A DNA stretch of 64,000 nt from Psococerastis gibbosa (Eukaryota > Arthropoda > Insecta > Psocodea > Psocidae). Shown here piece after piece: positions 11,244 through 24,000 of the stretch. Location: NCBI GenBank assembly GCA_963971405.1, contig OZ020487.1, forward strand, positions 28,629,371 through 28,693,370, given 5' to 3'. The notes under the pieces were generated by a model. It worked only from the letters and a program-made list of their open reading frames with translations. It was not told where the DNA came from and ran no database searches. The first letter of the stretch is position 1; every line of letters begins with the position of its first letter. A program made the translations under genes and the position numbers.

Positions 11244-14200
11244 ATGTTGCGCTCAACGTCTATGGTTCTGGTGGTTCTCACCACGGTAAGTACGAATACT
11301 GACAGTCGTTCCCAACAAATTTAGGTTACTATGGTTACTGTTCGAAGGATCTTTCCTCGTGCATTGGAGAACTGTGTAAAACGTTTAAAACTGATTCCAT
11401 TCCCCATATGAAAACCAATAGTTGGTATATACATGACGCCCGAATCCCTTGATAAGCCTCAGTAAGGAATGCTGGACGGCACCGTCACCTTCCAACGTAT
11501 GGCGATGCCGTAATGGGCGCGTAATCGCTGAGTAGCTGACTCAGAATTTTTTAACATCTCTCTATATGTGACATATATTAAGAGCGGCATGCACAATTTT
11601 CCATTTTAAGGTTTCTTTCACAGTAATCAACGTCTGTACATGCCACACTAAGCCCCTAATAATTCAAATCCACATGTATATTTAAGAACTAGCATTTTTT
11701 TTTAGAGTTTCTCCGACTATCCATCCTTGGTTAGTCCATTTCCCTGCGGATTGGTGTCTATATTATACATGCAGCAGCTATCGGGAGTTCGCATAACATG
11801 GTGACATTTGTTAGGCGGGCCACGAGCAATTTCTAAACAAAACATGTCCATTAACCAGCATGCACGATGCATCAAGAATTATGTGGAAGAGAGGAAATAT
11901 TTCAAACTGCAACAGCTACTTCGTGAGACTTCCGCCCCGCTGCGAGTTACTCAATCCTTGAGTTTTTACATTTAGGTCCGATCCGACGACTGATACTTAT
12001 CATATTTTAAGTATCATCCTCGGATCGGGCCTCAGTAGATAGAAATAAAAAGTAGCTTTTGTTTGCAGATACTTGGTTGTCGAGCCAGTCCTTATCACAA
12101 TGGAGTGGCTGTCGAAAGCGGACCCCATATAAAAACCAGACATTATGAACTTTCCAGGCCAGATCGCAATCATGATGGGTTCAATTCCCAAAAGCCTCAA
12201 TTACTCATAAGAAATTATAAAACTGCCGAAATCATATTTCCACTAGATTATGAGCCATGCTCACAAACTGATTCAACGAAGTCAACTCTGAAGTTAATTT
12301 CGAAACTGTTTGGTATTGATCCGAAGCTACAGCAAAAATCACCAGGAAGACACTCTAACCAAGAAACTACCGGTAGGAAAAGAAAAGTAGGCAGTGATTG
12401 TAATTGCAAACCAAAAATTGACGATGATCATGACCTAGTTGATGAAGGTGATGATACTGATGTGAATATAGCCGACAGTACGCAGAAACTGGAAGACAAA
12501 GATGATGATATGGACGACAAGGAGAAACAACATTTAGTATCCGAGAACAAAGCAGAGAAAGAGTTATTAGAGAATGATGAAGGCAAAACAGAAAGTGATG
12601 TAAACAACCATGAAAGTTCTCCTGACGGAGATGACAAATGCTCCGGAAGCGAATGTCAAATCGTGGAAGCTAACAAAACTGCTGGAGACGGAAAACAAGA
12701 TATAAGTTCCGAAAGTTTAGATGCATTAGACGTAATTACTACAGACGGTTCATCAGAAGATTGTGATGATAATAAAGAGCAACCCTCTCTTCTAGTTGGA
12801 TGCGATGACGATGAGAATATTAGTGAAAGTGAAGAGAATGAAGACTATGCAACTGCCGAAAAAGACATAGGAAACGATGATGAACCAGAAATTGTTGATC
12901 ATTGGGAAGATTTAAAGGAATCAGAAGAGGATAAATCTGTCATTGAAGAACATGCAGTAACAAGTGAAGAAAGTAAAGAACTACCAGACGGAGATGAGTG
13001 GGTGCTATCAAAAAGTGAAGGGAGCGAGGAATCAAAACAGGAAATTGATGAAATTTTTACTTCCGAGAGCGAACAAAGTCACGATTCATCACAAGAGATT
13101 GAACGGATACTTCCAGACATTGAAGACAGCACAGGGTCAACTAAATCGGATGAACCTGATGAATATATTGATGAATATGTAATTGAGGACGAAAATAAGG
13201 ACTGTGATTGTGGTGCGAAAAAGTTTCATGGTGACTACGACTATACTTCACAAATAATGCAAAATCCAAAGATTTTACTGCTACCATCAAAGCACCAGAA
13301 AGGTTAGTAAATTTTCCCATATTTCATTCATAAATATTTCCCATAACATTTTTGAATAAAAACAACCAATTTAAATTATTCATTGAACATGTAAGCATAA
13401 TGTATGTAATTTAATTAAGAGGATATGCTACGTTGAAAATTGGCGCCCCAAAATTAAATACTTTTCGCGAAATTTTAGTCCCCTCTGGTTTTTATGAAAG
13501 AACTAAGATACCAAAAATGTACGATTTCCTATTATATGATGCATGAAGTAGTCTTCTACAACTTACATGAGCCAAATCTTTAATAACTAGCTCTGTTAAT
13601 TAATTAAAAAATAAAAAGTCAATAAAAACAACAAATTTTGGGGTGCTTATTTTCTACATAGCATGTCCTCTTAATGGGCAATGCTGGGAAAGAATTATTA
13701 TAATAAAAAACGTTCCAAAAATGGCAAATTGTTGAATTGGAAAATTTTTAATTCCTATGGCAAATTATTGTACATTCACTAGTTGTTTCCTTCAATGCAT
13801 TTAGTTCCTGAATGTATTTTTTATTCTCTTTAATTAATGCCGTACTTTTTGTCTCAGTTGCTACAAACTCACGATCTTTGGCATCACTCAAAGAAAATTG
13901 GGAAAAGTTCAAGACGTTAGTCAGCGAATCAAACCAGCAAACTTGGGAATCGTTTAAAGGTAAGATTCATTTCTAATACAAATACAGTACATGGCGAGGC
14001 AGTGAAGTGGGAGCTGAGGGCAACGAAAATGTTGTAGCTTCAAAATAGTTAGGCTGGCTAGGTCTAAGGAATACTGGACGGCACCTCCATGCATTGGAAC
14101 ATGCCGATGCCGTCCAGTATTTCTAACCGAGAATTTTCAAGAGATCATATGATTCACCCTAGGAGGGAAGAAGGTTCTGCCAAGCAAGATTACCGAAAGA

Positions 14201-17200
14201 GATTCACAAAAGTATGTCTACTCAATGCATTCATTTATAACTGACAGTTTTTTTTTTTTAAATGTGGCCATAGTGGCCTTAGCTTGGGGAAACATTGTTT
14301 CTTTTGCAACTTGAAACAAGTCAAGAAACCAACGAGCACCTAACTGCTGTGATCAGTGGGCTCCATAACAGGGAACATCCGAGTTGAGCTGGCCAAAAAC
14401 CTGTCAGAACGCGCGTAACACTAGCTTGTCTGATGGGAGTAGATAAGTTTGGGACACTTGAATAGAGTAGGGACGGTACATGGACGAAAGACGAAACACA
14501 AAAATAAATAAACGGTACGAATAAACCGGTATATGCTTTCCTATTTATCAATTAGTAGCCTATACAGTAGGTACCGTTATGGATAATAATCGAGCCCCTA
14601 CACCTCCATATGATTTGCTTGCGGAAGCAGGGACAAACAGAAAGCCCACCATATTTCGGCCTCACATTTTCGCGCCAAATGAAACTCAATAGTTATCTTA
14701 TGGTACCTAACCCAAGATTTTTAAAACTAAACAAAATGTGTCTTTATTAAATATTTAAGCTGTCTAACTTCAGTATTATGATGAATATGCTTTCCCAAAA
14801 TAGCTGAAAATTATGTGGATTAAAAAGAAACAATAGCATCAAATAAGATCAATCATCCAAAACAGTAACTGTACCCTATTCAATTTCAAATGTAGCAAAT
14901 ACAAAATTAAATTAGGCCTATAGGCAATAATAAGGGCAACAAAAAGGCATTTTCTCTTAGTTTTTAATTAAAATACAGAATACCCCCTGCTGTAAGCCCA
15001 AAAATGGCTGAAATCAAATTACCATGCGACACTAGCGCCAATGGTACTTCTAGTATATTATATTAGAAGTTCTTTGATAATAATATGTGAGTAGTTCCAT
15101 GGTAAATAATTGTCCTAGGGTTAAATTTCGGTTGCCTCAACTTTCCTTATCCCAAAGACTGGCGTTTAATGAGCATTTTGTTAAGGTGCCCGTATGACAA
15201 CTTGTAGAATCTTCCAAATAAAGTAAAAGGGATAGCAGAAATACAAAAGGGTACAGTACGATGCCGCTAATTATTAGGAATCAATGTAATATAATGAATA
15301 TTATTGATTATTTTATGGGGTCCGTTTTAACAGTATTATACATGTCTACTCCAAGAATAGGTAGTCCGGCTGGCATAATCGCATGGAAAAATGTACAGAA
15401 CAATACAGTAATGCTTGTTCTCTTCTACTTCATCTCATTTTTGCAAACATTACTTTTATAATTACATTCTGTATGTGCAGAGAAACTGGCAGCATTTCAA
15501 GACCAGTGGGGCCAGGGTGATAAGGGGCGTACAACAGAGTCTCCCAATACAACTGAGTCTCCTCAAACAACGACCGAGTCTCCTGAAACAACAACCGAGT
15601 CTCCTCAAACAACAAACGAGTCTCCTCAAACAACAAACGAGTCTCCTCAAACAACAAACGAGCCTCCTCAAACAACAAACGAGTCCCCTCAAACATCATC
15701 AGAATCTCAAGAGGAAATTCATACCACAACAGTACCCTCAACAACAAGTAAGTATTACTAGTATATTGTGCTATTGTGAATAGGCTGCTTGGACATAAAT
15801 AACGTTAATTTTTTTTTTAATTATTCTGTGAGGTGTGACAATTAAGTAGCAAGACTGGTCTCACTCAGACAAAGTGTCTTATCTGCAGAAGCTATGGCAA
15901 TCTCTCTTTCATTTATCTGCCAAAGCCGCTGGCCGGTACAATGTTTCTTGTTATTCATTCTCTAATATTATAAAATGATATTGTTCCAGGCGCCCCTGCT
16001 GTAACTCTACCCAATGATGGGCCGACATTAGCGCCCCTGGCGGCCAGAAGTAAGTTACCATCCAGATGACACCAATCACTCCTATCGACACCTTACTACT
16101 AGGCTCACCATCATTGTTTAATAAATTTATACTGAAACACTCCACGGCTACAATCACTTTTAAGGTATGGTCCCACCATCGTTTGCAAAGTCCTGGTAAG
16201 CGAGCCGTCGTGTTTTATGCTATTCCAATGCATGATAGATGCATGACAGTATCTTTCGGGCTCCAGCTAGGGAACAAGGCTTTTAAAACTATGGTGGGTC
16301 CCGCCCTAAATAGCAGACTTCTGATTCATCAACGTAGAGTTCTGTATAGGATAGATGGGACACTCGAGCGCACCAAAAATATTTTTGTTTTAAACCAGGG
16401 GCCACCTGATTGCCACGTTTCCTATGACCAGCCAATATAAAACGTAGAAGGTGGCCCCAGGATTTAAAAAATATTTTTTGCGCGCTGACATGTCCCATCT
16501 CGAACTCTGCATCAACCAACACCGACACTAGCTCCATAACAACAGCCATGGCATATCATGATATCATAAGGTATTTTAATTTTTGGTGTTGCAGTTACTG
16601 AATGTCATAAAAATTAATGGAGACTATAATTTCACGCATTGTAAAATTAAATTACCGAAAATTAAAAATACCCTATGATATTATACATGATGCAGCCTTC
16701 AAAAACTTGAATAGACTAAATTATTAATAGCTTGCGTACTATATTAAAAAAAAAAAAAACTGACAAGAGGTTCTATGTTCCATATCTTAATTCCTTGTCG
16801 TACTGTGCATGTCATGAGTTGACATACAACTACATAGTTAAACCGAAATTAGAAAATGTTTCAGACAGGTACGAAACACAATGTAGTAGGTAGGACGCAA
16901 GTGATAAACCTACAACACGTTTCATTATGAAATTATTATTCGTATTACAATTGTTAAGAAACTTTACGTCACATCATAATGTAACTGATAAAAAATGTCA
17001 GACATGTACAACTTGTATGTTAATTGTTTCTGTCGGTCAGAAGCACAAGCCAGGCTAACAGCACGTCAGGTACTGTTCAACGTAAGATTCTAATAATGTA
17101 TCCTTATCTGAGATTCGTTACAGAAAAATGATTACGACACATTTCATTGAACTTCAAAGAGAAACCGAAGCATATGCAACACTGTACTACATTATTTCTA

Positions 17201-19365
17201 ATACATGCATATACACGAGCTGTATCATATAGTTGTCTCAAGGGAAGGGAGTTGCAAAGAATGAATACACGACAGCCTTCACTCTTTTAAAGTATGTATG
17301 AGACAGTCAGACACACCACTACACCATTTTGTCAAATTGACTCTTTTTTTTCAAAATAATTTGAAATCTCTGTCTCAAGGGAGAGATTTCAAAATATTTG
17401 ACTGACAAGGATTGACCATGTATTTTTGACGAAATTAATTAATTTCTCGTTCCACAGCCGCAAAGATATTAAAGAGCCCGGTTGAAAAATTCATGAAAAA
17501 TTCCAGCTTACTCAAAAGCAGTCAATTTCACCGATTGATTTACAACTATTCTGTACAATCGGTCTAACGCACTTTATCGGGTTTTACAGAATTACTAATA
17601 TTTCAGATGAGATAATGTAAATTCTCTTCGAAAGTTGCTGACCACTTTCATAATTTGGCAGCTGTGGGACGAGAAATTAATTAATTCCGTCAAAAATTAT
17701 CAATCATTTCTTGTTTGCAAAATACTATTAAATCTCTGCATTAAAAACACACAGGAGTCTAATGTGAACTTTTGTATAGGGTTTGCAGGTGGTTTATTGG
17801 GGCACCACAAACTGATACCTGGTCATCATCACGTTGGATCGATTTTACATCCAGGACGTAAGTACACCATTCCATTTCCACTAGCTAATAAAACACCAGA
17901 TAATTCCATAATAATTATAAGAAAATAGCAAGTAACAGATATTGTATAGTACAAATAACAAAACGAAAATGTCTCGCTTAAACATAAGATCAGTAATGCC
18001 GGTAGGCAATAGCGGACAAACGCAGAGGGAGTTGGTCAAAGGAAATGTGACCAGGTTGTAGGGTTGAAAACATAAACAAAGAAAATTTTGGAAAATGTAA
18101 TCAAACGAACAATTTATACTATGGTCAACAGGCAGGGCAGACCATCGAATCGCAGGCGCCGAAGTTATACGCAAATGACTTGGGCCAGACAACTACGGGG
18201 ATCAATAATTGCCTGAGTTGGGTGGTCATCTGTAATTGCTTGATTTTGGCTTCTTACGCATACGCGGGGTCCCCACCGCGGAATCGTTTATTGACTGAAG
18301 TGTGGAAGGCTATCGTACCCGCCTGATTTACACTGTTTTAATTTAATGAATGCATGAATAGCAGTGATGTTCTACAATATACAGTAGTCGTAGCTATTTT
18401 GTGTTGACTTTCCCACCAAAATAGGAAAACACTAACCGTGTGTAAACACAGTTTGACACTGTCGTCTTATTCGTCTACATGTGATCAATCCTTTTACAGA
18501 ATTCTTCTTGTTTAGCACATGGGTGCATTCTATTAACCCCACCATCGCTTAGCTTGAAAAGTAACGGTAGCGAATACTGGGCGGCACCGCCATCACATAT
18601 GGCAAATTTTGTACAATATAAAACCGATTTCTAGAGCATACAGAAATTCAAATCATGTGCAAGAGTGTTGTATTTAACAGTATAAAAAAGTTAAAAAAAC
18701 AGTTAAGGGTGTGGTGAACTTCACTTAAGTTGTGGTGCATTTTAATTTCAGAACACAGAAACAAACTTCTATCAGGACGTCCATTTGCAAGTGAGTAAAC
18801 TTATGTTCCCTCATCAAACCTTGTAATTATTGTGGTTATTACGTATGTATTATTGGTATGATACAGACTATAGTCTAAATATCAGTGTCAGACTAGCAAT
18901 GAGGCCAAATAGGTTACAGCCAAAAAGGCCCCAAAAAGACAGAAAATTTAAAATTAATTAAAAGTAAGCAAAGATCTTAACCATAAAGTTACGGTATTGG
19001 AATAAAAATGTGATGGTGATGACAATGGGATCCCCCCCCCCCCCTCTGATGGCGGGATGGTCACCATTTTGACATTACTGGACAGAAGTAAAGCCTTTGA
19101 CAGCGTTAACCATGATGCGATGTTCTACTGGCCCATCTATCAGCCAGGGGCTGCCTTAATGGATCCCCTGTTCGTGACTAAAACCAAACTCTGAAATCCC
19201 AGACTTTTGAAGTGATATCGTATGGCTGTTCAAAGGGATTGAGTCTACGTAATAATAATTGTCCGCACCCCAAGCATGCGCTTGATGGGGCAAAGGACAG
19301 TACTGCACAAAGGCAATAATAATAATAATAGCCTAAACTATGTTAAATTGGTTTCAGGGTTATAA
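11244..19365 (+). CDS. Secreted acidic, Ser/Thr-rich mucin-like protein, unrecognised family
   Basis: Eight exons: 11244-11285, 12069-13302, 13858-13959, 15481-15747, 15990-16049, 17789-17857, 18752-18790, 19358-19365, giving 606 residues. The first codes MLRSTSMVLVVLTT and joins in phase 0 to ILGCRASP, making a good signal peptide. Every later junction is phase 1, and all have AG/GT borders. Residues about 120-400 are rich in Asp, Glu and Ser. Exon 3 and the start of exon 4 hold an amphipathic stretch with spaced Trp (WEKF, WESF, DQWG). Exon 4 carries seven-residue repeats such as ESPQTTN, likely O-glycosylated. Exons 6-7 are His/Gly/basic. Function unknown; an extracellular matrix or mineral-binding role is only a guess from acidity and secretion. 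The two-residue last exon is the weakest call. AATAAA follows at 19396-19401. No family recognised. Confidence 0.68.
13415..13673. mobile_element. Palindromic MITE flanked by TTAA
   Basis: The left end GAGGATATGCTACGTTGAAA and the right end TTTCTACATAGCATGTCCTC are inverted copies, and each is bordered by TTAA. TTAA duplications are typical of piggyBac-type integration. Lies in an intron of the acidic secreted protein gene. It contains the family's GATGCATGAAGTAGTCTTCT arm. Confidence 0.72.
15538..15700 (+). repeat. Coding 21-bp minisatellite (ESPQTTN repeats)
   Basis: About eight tandem 21-bp units of the form GAGTCTCCTCAAACAACAAAC lie within exon 4 of the acidic secreted protein. Units differ by single substitutions (ESPNTT, ESPQTTT, ESPETTT, NESPQTT, NEPPQTT). 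The period is a multiple of three, so length changes keep the frame. Confidence 0.85.
16165..16305. mobile_element. Small palindromic element, TATGGTCCCACCATCG ends
   Basis: Left end GGTATGGTCCCACCATCG and right end CTATGGTGGGTCC are inverted. A looser relative is at about 56682-56810 (GGTTCCATCATAGC … GATGATGGGACTC). It lies in an intron of the acidic secreted protein gene. Confidence 0.45.
16354..16499. mobile_element. Palindromic MITE, GATGGGACA ends (copy 1)
   Basis: Left end GATGGGACACTCGAGCGCAC and right end GCGCTGACATGTCCCATC are inverted. Inner arms GGGGCCACC / GGTGGCCCC and AAAATATTTTT follow. A second copy is at 46427-46572. No coding capacity. Confidence 0.72.
19057..19125 (+). 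mobile_element. LINE reverse-transcriptase fragment
   Basis: Reads LLDRSKAFDSVNHDAMF in frame, which matches the conserved non-LTR reverse-transcriptase motif usually seen as LLDFSKAFDSVNH. Only about 23 codons survive. It lies in the last intron of the acidic secreted protein gene. Confidence 0.7.
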
Positions 19366-19395
19366 CCAGAAACGTGATGAATTTCCAAACTGGTG

Positions 19396-19401
19396 AATAA
19401 A
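19396..19401 (+). terminator. Poly(A) signal AATAAA
   Basis: Canonical hexamer 31 bases past the proposed stop codon of the acidic secreted protein gene. It supports, but does not prove, that the gene ends here. Confidence 0.45.
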
Positions 19402-20300
19402 GGAAGCAGGGCATTGAATGAACAAGGGCTCCGACTCTAGGACTGTTTTACTAGAATTAAATGCCGGGACCTTATGCTGCTCAAATTATACAGTCAAATT
19501 TATGCAAAAATGACATTTTCATATAGAATCAAAGGAATAGGTCAATTGACATAACAAAGAATGAGAGCATCTATGTCCGATCATCATTTATATAGTAATT
19601 CAAAATAAATAAAAAAAGACGGTTAACACCCTTTAATACAATCAAAAAGCGATCTATTTTATTGCATTTGGTAGCATTAGCTCAGTGATATTTTTCATTA
19701 GATTAGAAAATCTCTTCAGATAATTTACGATTCAGTAGGGTGAATTATGGGGAATTAATTATAGACGGGTCCTTTATATTGATAATAACAATAAAGTTTT
19801 TATTGAAAATAAATAAATATAGATGAAGCGATATTAGGGCCTATGGCTCTCTCTTACACCTAACTGTACATATCAACAATAGTTTAATTGCAATGTTTGT
19901 ATGTAATAAACTAAATTCATACCAAATATCAGTCACTCCTTTTATTCACGGTAACAGTCACACAAATTCAAATGAATGATGATTAATAATTTTTTGATAT
20001 TGATAGTCGTTAATTAAGTATAGATATTTGCATCAAAATAATGATCTGTGAAATTGAACTAGGCCTATTAAATATTATGGTTAAAAAATCGGTACTGCAA
20101 TGAATTGATCAAATTCGGAAGAGCAGCTACAACATATAAGCTAACAATATAAAACCGCCCGTTTCCAGCACAGCTACATATATTTATATTTTAAATACAT
20201 AACATGTTATGTTTATACATGTAGTAATTCCACAATTTTAAGTTAAATGCATCCTCTGTATCTACGATTTTCCCGTGAAATGATACAACGGTCTTCATTA

Positions 20301-20306
20301 TTTAAT
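20301..20306 (-). terminator. Variant poly(A) signal ATTAAA for mRpL44
   Basis: On the minus strand ATTAAA lies 40 bases downstream of the mRpL44 stop codon. It is the second most common animal poly(A) hexamer. Confidence 0.5.
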
Positions 20307-20345
20307 TAATGTAATATACAAAACAATACAAATAAGATCTAATTT

Positions 20346-23300
20346 TTATCTATTAAAAGCCGATGCCCGCCATTCAGACAGTCTAAGGTTGTTAGCTGTA
20401 GATTTTCCTACGGGCAGATCAAACCTCAGAGGTTTACAATCGACTGATGTGCGGAATAGTCGGTTAAGAGCTTCTCGGGCTGCAATTTCAACAGCAATAT
20501 CCACAGACTCTCCCGGTCCTGAAAGATTGAACGCTCTTTCAGTCCAAGCGAGGGTTTTTCTAGTGCTTTTGTGCAGATCCGCCTCTGTTAGGCAACTAAC
20601 AATACCTAGTAGAATACTGTCGTGGTTTTATGGGAACCAAAAACAATTAAAAATATTTAAAAAAAAATATTGAACAATATATATATGTGTGCAACAGGGC
20701 AGATGTAACCTCCACGGATAAAAATACTTTTCTAACATTTTAATTCTAAAAAAAATGATGGAATGTGAAACGAGGAATTAATCAATTTCGTCAAAAATGT
20801 CCGTCTGTTTTTTTTTTTTTTTTTAAACCAAATAACTGGAAATCTCGGTCTAAATCTTTCCTCTACAACATATCCATGCACAGGAATTGCCTCTGTTCTC
20901 ATCTTCACAGACTCAAAATGCAAAGAAAACCTACCTTCACCAATGAGCTGTTTGTCTGAATAAATCCCCACGGTGTAAGAGGCCAAAATGTCATTCATTG
21001 CCGATTGGCCAATAAGGCGTGGTTCAGGCTGCCCTCGATTATCACGCGCCAAAATTTCCGCAAGAACTTTGAGAGGTTCAGCAATTTTATAGAATTCGTT
21101 GATATCTTTTTCGGCCAAAGCCGTGAGCACAAAGTCTCGAACAAACACATCAGCCCGCTCGACAGACTGGCTTTGAGCAAGTGCCCCGACTATGGCTTTG
21201 AATGTCTTCGCGTAAGTCTGCATTTCAACGGGATAATCCGCCGAGAGAATAATATCTTTAGCTCCTGGAAATAAATAATCAGTAAGTAAAAATTCGAGAA
21301 CCTGAACCAGCTGTGAAGGGATCCCACCTGCGCAATTAAAATAGAATGAGGGAATGAAAGACCAGAAGCAAGTTGTTGCAGACCAACCCATGGGGTTGCG
21401 TACCAGAAGAGAATAAAAATTTAATTCTATCGGATTTGCTTTTTAGCTAGCTTCACATTTAAATAAATGTAAACTTTGGACCACTCCCAACATCGGCAGG
21501 TAAACCTAAGGAAGGTGGAACCCGATGGGGACTCTAGCCTTTGGAGGCATTGGAATAGGTTAAAACATGGCACTGCCTAATCCAACTAATTCCAGTTGCC
21601 GTATGCAAAGCTACAAAAGGTGGGAGTTAATAATACAGCAGCAGATGTCCCATGGACACAAAACCAGTTAGGGTGGATCTCTAAAAACGAACCGTCCTAA
21701 GGAGTCACGGAGGAAAATCTACGGAGAATCATTGGCGGCGACGGATCACCAATGCTTTGGGGCAGGGTAAAACGTGACAGCAGCTGTCAGATTTATTTTA
21801 CTTCTGAGCTAATGGTTTTTCCAACCCGAACTCACTTCTCCACACTTCATTCCTAATCCTATCCCTCTATCGGGCTGGTCTGAAGTATGTCAAATAGCCT
21901 ATTTAGTTAAAATCATAATTTTGAAAACTTACCCATGCCTTTAGCGATACTGCCAAGTGTCTCATCACTTAATAAGTAATTATGAAGCGCGTCTATACCC
22001 TCGGCTGGCCACATGGGGAGACAGTGAGATAAGTAGCGTTTTACTTGCGACGAAATAATTGCCTGTCCTTCTTTTGCGAGACTATCATTGTCAGCAACTC
22101 CGAGGCTAGGATTGCTAATTCCGACTTGCTCTTGTTTCAACTCTTCTAAAACTACGTATGACCTAGAAAAAGGCAATAAATATCATTTTCACTATCAGTT
22201 TCAAGTTCAAACCAAGTTAGCCATTGCCAAAATACGTGCGAATGACAGAGGATGTATTTCGTATGAATTGGTAGTTCTTCGATACCGTCAAGACTGAAGA
22301 GGCTACCAACAACTATCAAGGTGGATAAAGAAGAAGTGTTAGTAATATAGGCACTGGAAGTTCGTAGTTAAGGTGACTGCAAGCTAGAATTCTGTCACGG
22401 TGTATGGGCAAATGAGGAAATGACCAAAACGTCCTTCATAAGCGCAAATCTGAGTTCCATGTAATTTTCAATAGTCCTAATACGGCACAACTTCATGGAT
22501 TCCAGGATGTATTACAGACAATTATGCACCTCCGGTTATTTATTTGATCCCTGTTCCTTGTATTGTGGGAATGTATTTCATTGGTAATCAAAATGAGGAC
22601 AATTATCTATTGACGGGACTTCAAATATATTATGTGTCTAAAAGATGGCAGAATTATATTACATTAAAATACCTGTGCACAAATGCTTGCAACAACAGTT
22701 CAATTTTAAATTCTTCACCCAGCCTTTTACCAAATGCAAATATTTCAGCATTTAAATTCCATTCGAGATGGTTGGATCGTCTTGTCTTCTCTAACGGCAA
22801 CGGGTCAGACCTTTTAATACGTCTATTAATTTCCTGTATTGTTGGGGCTACATGTCTATGAATTTCTCTTCTTCCAGTTCCTACACAAATATACATTTAT
22901 TATAATAAAATATAGAGACAATGCCAATTGAAACAAAATAATATAGGGTCAATTTGGAACATTTATTTGAAGTGCATATGAATAGACATTTGTGTGTTGG
23001 GATACGAGCACTCCAAGAAGATATTTATCTACTGCAGCCTGATCTAGGCGAATATAATACCGGGGTTAAATAAATACTCTAGGATTATAACTGTAAACAA
23101 ACAAATTTTGAATAGCACTTTCCATTATAAAATAATCTTGTTTACATTTTTATTACCAGGGGATTAAATAAATACCGGTATTATAATCGCCTCGATCAGG
23201 CTGCTAAAATATAACTAAATTCACAGGAAGCTGAGCTACATAATTCAATTCTGCTGGACTTTTGTTGACATTTCAAAACTGAACCGCTCACTCAGGATTT

Positions 23301-23636
23301 AACTTTTCCAATATAAATTTCTTGTAGCCTACGGTTTTGTCACTCTTCTGTATTTTAAGCAAATTTAAAACTAACCCATTTGGAGTCATAAATCACCAAA
23401 ATAAAATAAAGTTTGCAAGGTACCTCCACATGCTGTACAACATCGGCTTCGGCATTCATCATTCAACAGACAATTTGAAAATCTTCTTCATTTTGTTTCA
23501 TACATAAGTCGAAATGGGGTAAACATTGCATTTTACACTTGAAAACAATACTAACGAATAACTTACCTTTGGAGGAAAATTTTACAATAGTTTTCCCTAA
23601 TTTCAGCATCATAAATCCATTTCTAAACAACGCCAT
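20346..23636 (-). CDS. mRpL44: Mitochondrial large ribosomal subunit protein mL44
   Basis: Component of the mitochondrial 39S ribosomal subunit, made of a catalytically dead RNase III fold plus a dsRNA-binding domain. Exons 5'->3': 23636-23567, 22880-22673, 22162-21933, 21264-20935, 20518-20346. All splice sites are AG/GT and phases agree (1,2,1,1), giving 336 residues against about 332 in human. The N-terminus MALFRNGFMMLKLGK is basic and hydrophobic, like a mitochondrial presequence. Recognisable family stretches are EWNLNAEIFAFGKRLGE, AIVGALAQS, FVRDFVLTAL and, across the last junction, LIGEG followed by GPGESVDIAVEIAAREAL. In place of the RNase III signature ERLEFLGDAVL stands LAKEGQAII, so the acidic catalytic residues are missing, as in the family. 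Lies 1.2 kb from the 3' end of DHX8, on the same strand. Confidence 0.93.
23032..23206. mobile_element. CAG-ended MITE
   Basis: Left end GCAGCCTGATCTAGGCG and right end CGCCTCGATCAGGCTGC are inverted. The next arms are ATAATACCGGGGTTAAATAA and TTAAATAAATACCGGTATTA, around the core TGTAAACAAACAAATTTTGA … GTTTACATTTTTATTACCAG. It lies in the first intron of mRpL44 and is about 90% identical by eye to 49744-49921. Confidence 0.82.
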
Positions 23637-23706
23637 GTTTGTTATTAAAACTTAAAAGCTTAAGGCCTTAAGCTTTAAAGCTTTACAGTGCTACCATAGT
23701 AATAGT

Positions 23707-24000
23707 AGGGCTCTATATTAGACAGGTATTGTCATCCGCCATGATGTATCCATTATAAGTGTTGTGTATAAGCCAAGCATTGGGTGTTTACCTATTTATT
23801 TTTAGAAATTTATCGTTGCTCATTTATTTTTATTTAAAAAATCGTGCTAACAAGTAGGGAAGTTTATAATAAAAAATAACTAAAACGTGTATTCGTTTTT
23901 TTTCAATATTTTTCAATCTTTTACTTTTCTTACAATACTTTCCATATAGGAATTATGGGATACAACATGGCGGATGACAATACCCGGGTATATAGTGCCT
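23707..24000. mobile_element. MITE with GGTATTGTCATCCGCCAT inverted ends
   Basis: Left end AGGGCTCTATATTAGACAGG and right end CGGGTATATAGTGCCT are inverted copies. GGTATTGTCATCCGCCATG and its complement sit next to them. A partial copy starts at 10279. It lies just upstream of mRpL44. Confidence 0.7.

Noticed and set aside
15430-15747. Minus-strand 105-codon frame over the minisatellite
   Set aside because: Mirror of a 21-bp coding repeat; the plus-strand exon has splice sites and phase agreement.
20732-20934. Continuation of the mRpL44 reading frame past GEG
   Set aside because: The donor GAAG|GTAGGT at 20934 and the phase-matched exon 20518-20346 continue the known dsRBD; the extra frame runs into a poly-T-derived Lys run and is intron.
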